Shown here: piece after piece, positions 62,871-64,000 of the stretch | Position numbering within the stretch: the first letter of the stretch is position 1 | Layout: each line of letters begins with the position of its first letter | DNA from: Allolobophora icterica | Lineage: Eukaryota > Annelida > Clitellata > Crassiclitellata > Lumbricidae | Assembly (NCBI GenBank): GCA_963556255.1 | Contig: OY744607.1 | Location: 38,131,722 to 38,195,721 of the forward strand | Length of the DNA: 64,000 nt | Direction of reading: 5' to 3' | Position numbers and translations under genes: made by a program | Notes under the pieces: model-generated | Seen by the model: the letters and a program-made list of their open reading frames with translations, nothing else | The model's database searches: none | What the model was told of the DNA's origin: nothing

Positions 62871-63588
62871 GGCATAACCGATTTTGTGTTTTTTTTGCCG
62901 ATTCTGGGTACAGGATAGTATAGGCCATTATTTGCCAATTATGATTCTGATTAGTAATAAATCCAGTGGTTAAATTCAGCCGGATCCTGCCGAATCTGAG
63001 ATCCGGCACCTTTGGTTTGAGACCCGCCACCTGCACTATGAGATCTGCCACCTAATAGTGGAGACCCGTCACATAAATATATCTTTGGTTGCAGTAATCG
63101 ATAATACGCATCATATTTCATGCATTTTTAGTTATATCAGAATAGCGAAAAGCAAATAATCAGTTATAGATAAGCCAGAAAGAGTTATATTTGTGCTTTA
63201 CAAAAATGTTGAGATCCACCACCTCTGGATGACCAATTTAACCACTGAATAAATCTTTGCACTAAGACCTAATTCCAAGTTAGTCATCATTGGCTAATGG
63301 CTTGGTGTCAGCTATGGTGCAGGCTGTAGATTTAAGAACCCAGGTGGGATCCTTTGAACGGGTGCCTGCCTGGTTATTGTGGATCCGTTGACAGCTCTAG
63401 TAAGTAGTAACAATAACAACAAAGATTATAATTATTGTGAGTGGGCTATAAATTGTTATTAGTTCATAGCGAAACCATCGGAAAATACTGTTATTAATCA
63501 ACGGGTTAGATATTCTGGATCTAGATAATGCCAGATAGTTCAAAAATCGGCAAAATCAGCATACTGATACGGATTTCGATTATGCCCT
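62871..63588. mobile_element. MITE-like element with GGGCATAAYCGA termini and TA flanks
   Basis: The left end GGGCATAACCGATTT and the inverse of the right end (GGGCATAATCGAAAT) are terminal inverted repeats. Both sides are flanked by TA, the expected duplication for Tc1/mariner-like or similar elements. Inside are repeats of a GAGAYCCGCCACCT-like unit (about 62996-63070 and 63212-63230). No coding capacity. It lies in the first intron of the 61518 gene. Confidence 0.6.
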
Positions 63589-64000
63589 AGAAAAACTTCC
63601 GTTGATGGCAGTAAGCACTTGTGCAGTACTAGGACTTACTGTAGGTCCTGAAACAACTGTCTTCTAAGCTTGAACCATCACGCTGTAGTTTGAACCATTT
63701 AGCTGCGGTCACACAGTACTTATTGAAGTCTTCTCAAGTTTACTTTGGTGATTTGTACCAGCTGGTTATTTCTTTGTTCTGGTGACATTATGTTGTTTGC
63801 AAAATCTCGTTGTTATTATCACTGAGGTAGATCAGTCGAGTAATCATATTAATTATAGCAATTAATTGATGTTGTAAATTGGTGATTTGTGATGTTGACT
63901 GTATTAGAATGACTACTGAGCCAAAGTTATGAAGCAAACTGTGCATTTATGACATCTCCAACTTAAGTCACAACTTTGTAATATTGTAAGAGCCATTTTT
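63589..64000. other. Intron or downstream sequence, nothing recognised
   Basis: No exon, element or RNA gene found up to the window edge. Confidence 0.4.

Overview
The window is animal (metazoan) nuclear DNA. It has multi-exon genes with GT-AG, GC-AG and one AT-AC intron, many microsatellites, several classes of transposable element and one Pol III tRNA gene. The frequent TAGGCCTATA-like words suggest a marine invertebrate, perhaps an echinoderm or hemichordate; that is an impression from base composition, not a proof.

Layout. Positions 1-4150 are mostly simple repeats (GATA/GTAG, ATT, AT/GA/GACA and a 1.27 kb degenerate ATCC array). A 5'-truncated LINE with a perfect 10-bp target-site duplication lies at 4162-5456. 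The CCDC170 orthologue fills 8534-19540 on the minus strand: 13 coding exons whose phases all agree, 836 aa. A BRMS1/BRMS1L orthologue (Sds3-family subunit of the Sin3-HDAC complex) runs from 59457 down to about 47133 on the minus strand. Its sixth intron is a textbook AT-AC minor-spliceosome (U12) intron. A tRNA-Gly(CCC) gene is at 43609-43679. An unrecognised plus-strand gene starts at 61518; only its first coding exon is identified.

The main discovery lies between CCDC170 and the tRNA. A 22.7-kb foldback-type element spans 20690-43364. Its two ends are an identical 147-bp inverted repeat. Inside each end comes an AT tract, then a 47/49-bp satellite array in inverted orientation: about 2.3 kb on the left and 7.3 kb on the right. 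The satellite unit resembles the inner end of the 147-bp terminal repeat. Between the arms, on the minus strand, I could chain 12 coding exons (34703 to 26487) into one protein of about 1331 aa: CG-1-like DNA-binding domain, WRKY/GCM/FLYWCH-type zinc domain, DDE transposase core of MULE-like appearance, Ulp1/C48-like cysteine protease, PHD finger, SUMO-interaction-like motif, and a C-terminal helical segment recalling MUM1/PWWP3. All junction phases fit except one two-base slip in an (AT)n run in exon 3. The likely logic is a very large cut-and-paste transposon: the transposase would bind the terminal repeats through its N-terminal domains, and the protease, PHD and SUMO-like modules would engage host chromatin and SUMO. 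A degenerate gag-protease LTR retrotransposon fragment is nested at the inner edge of the left arm.

The BRMS1L introns and intergenic stretches carry an hAT-type MITE with a perfect 8-bp target duplication, other MITE-like repeats, decayed LINE fragments and minisatellites. Exon coordinates were worked out by hand from splice signals and reading phase and could be off by a few bases.
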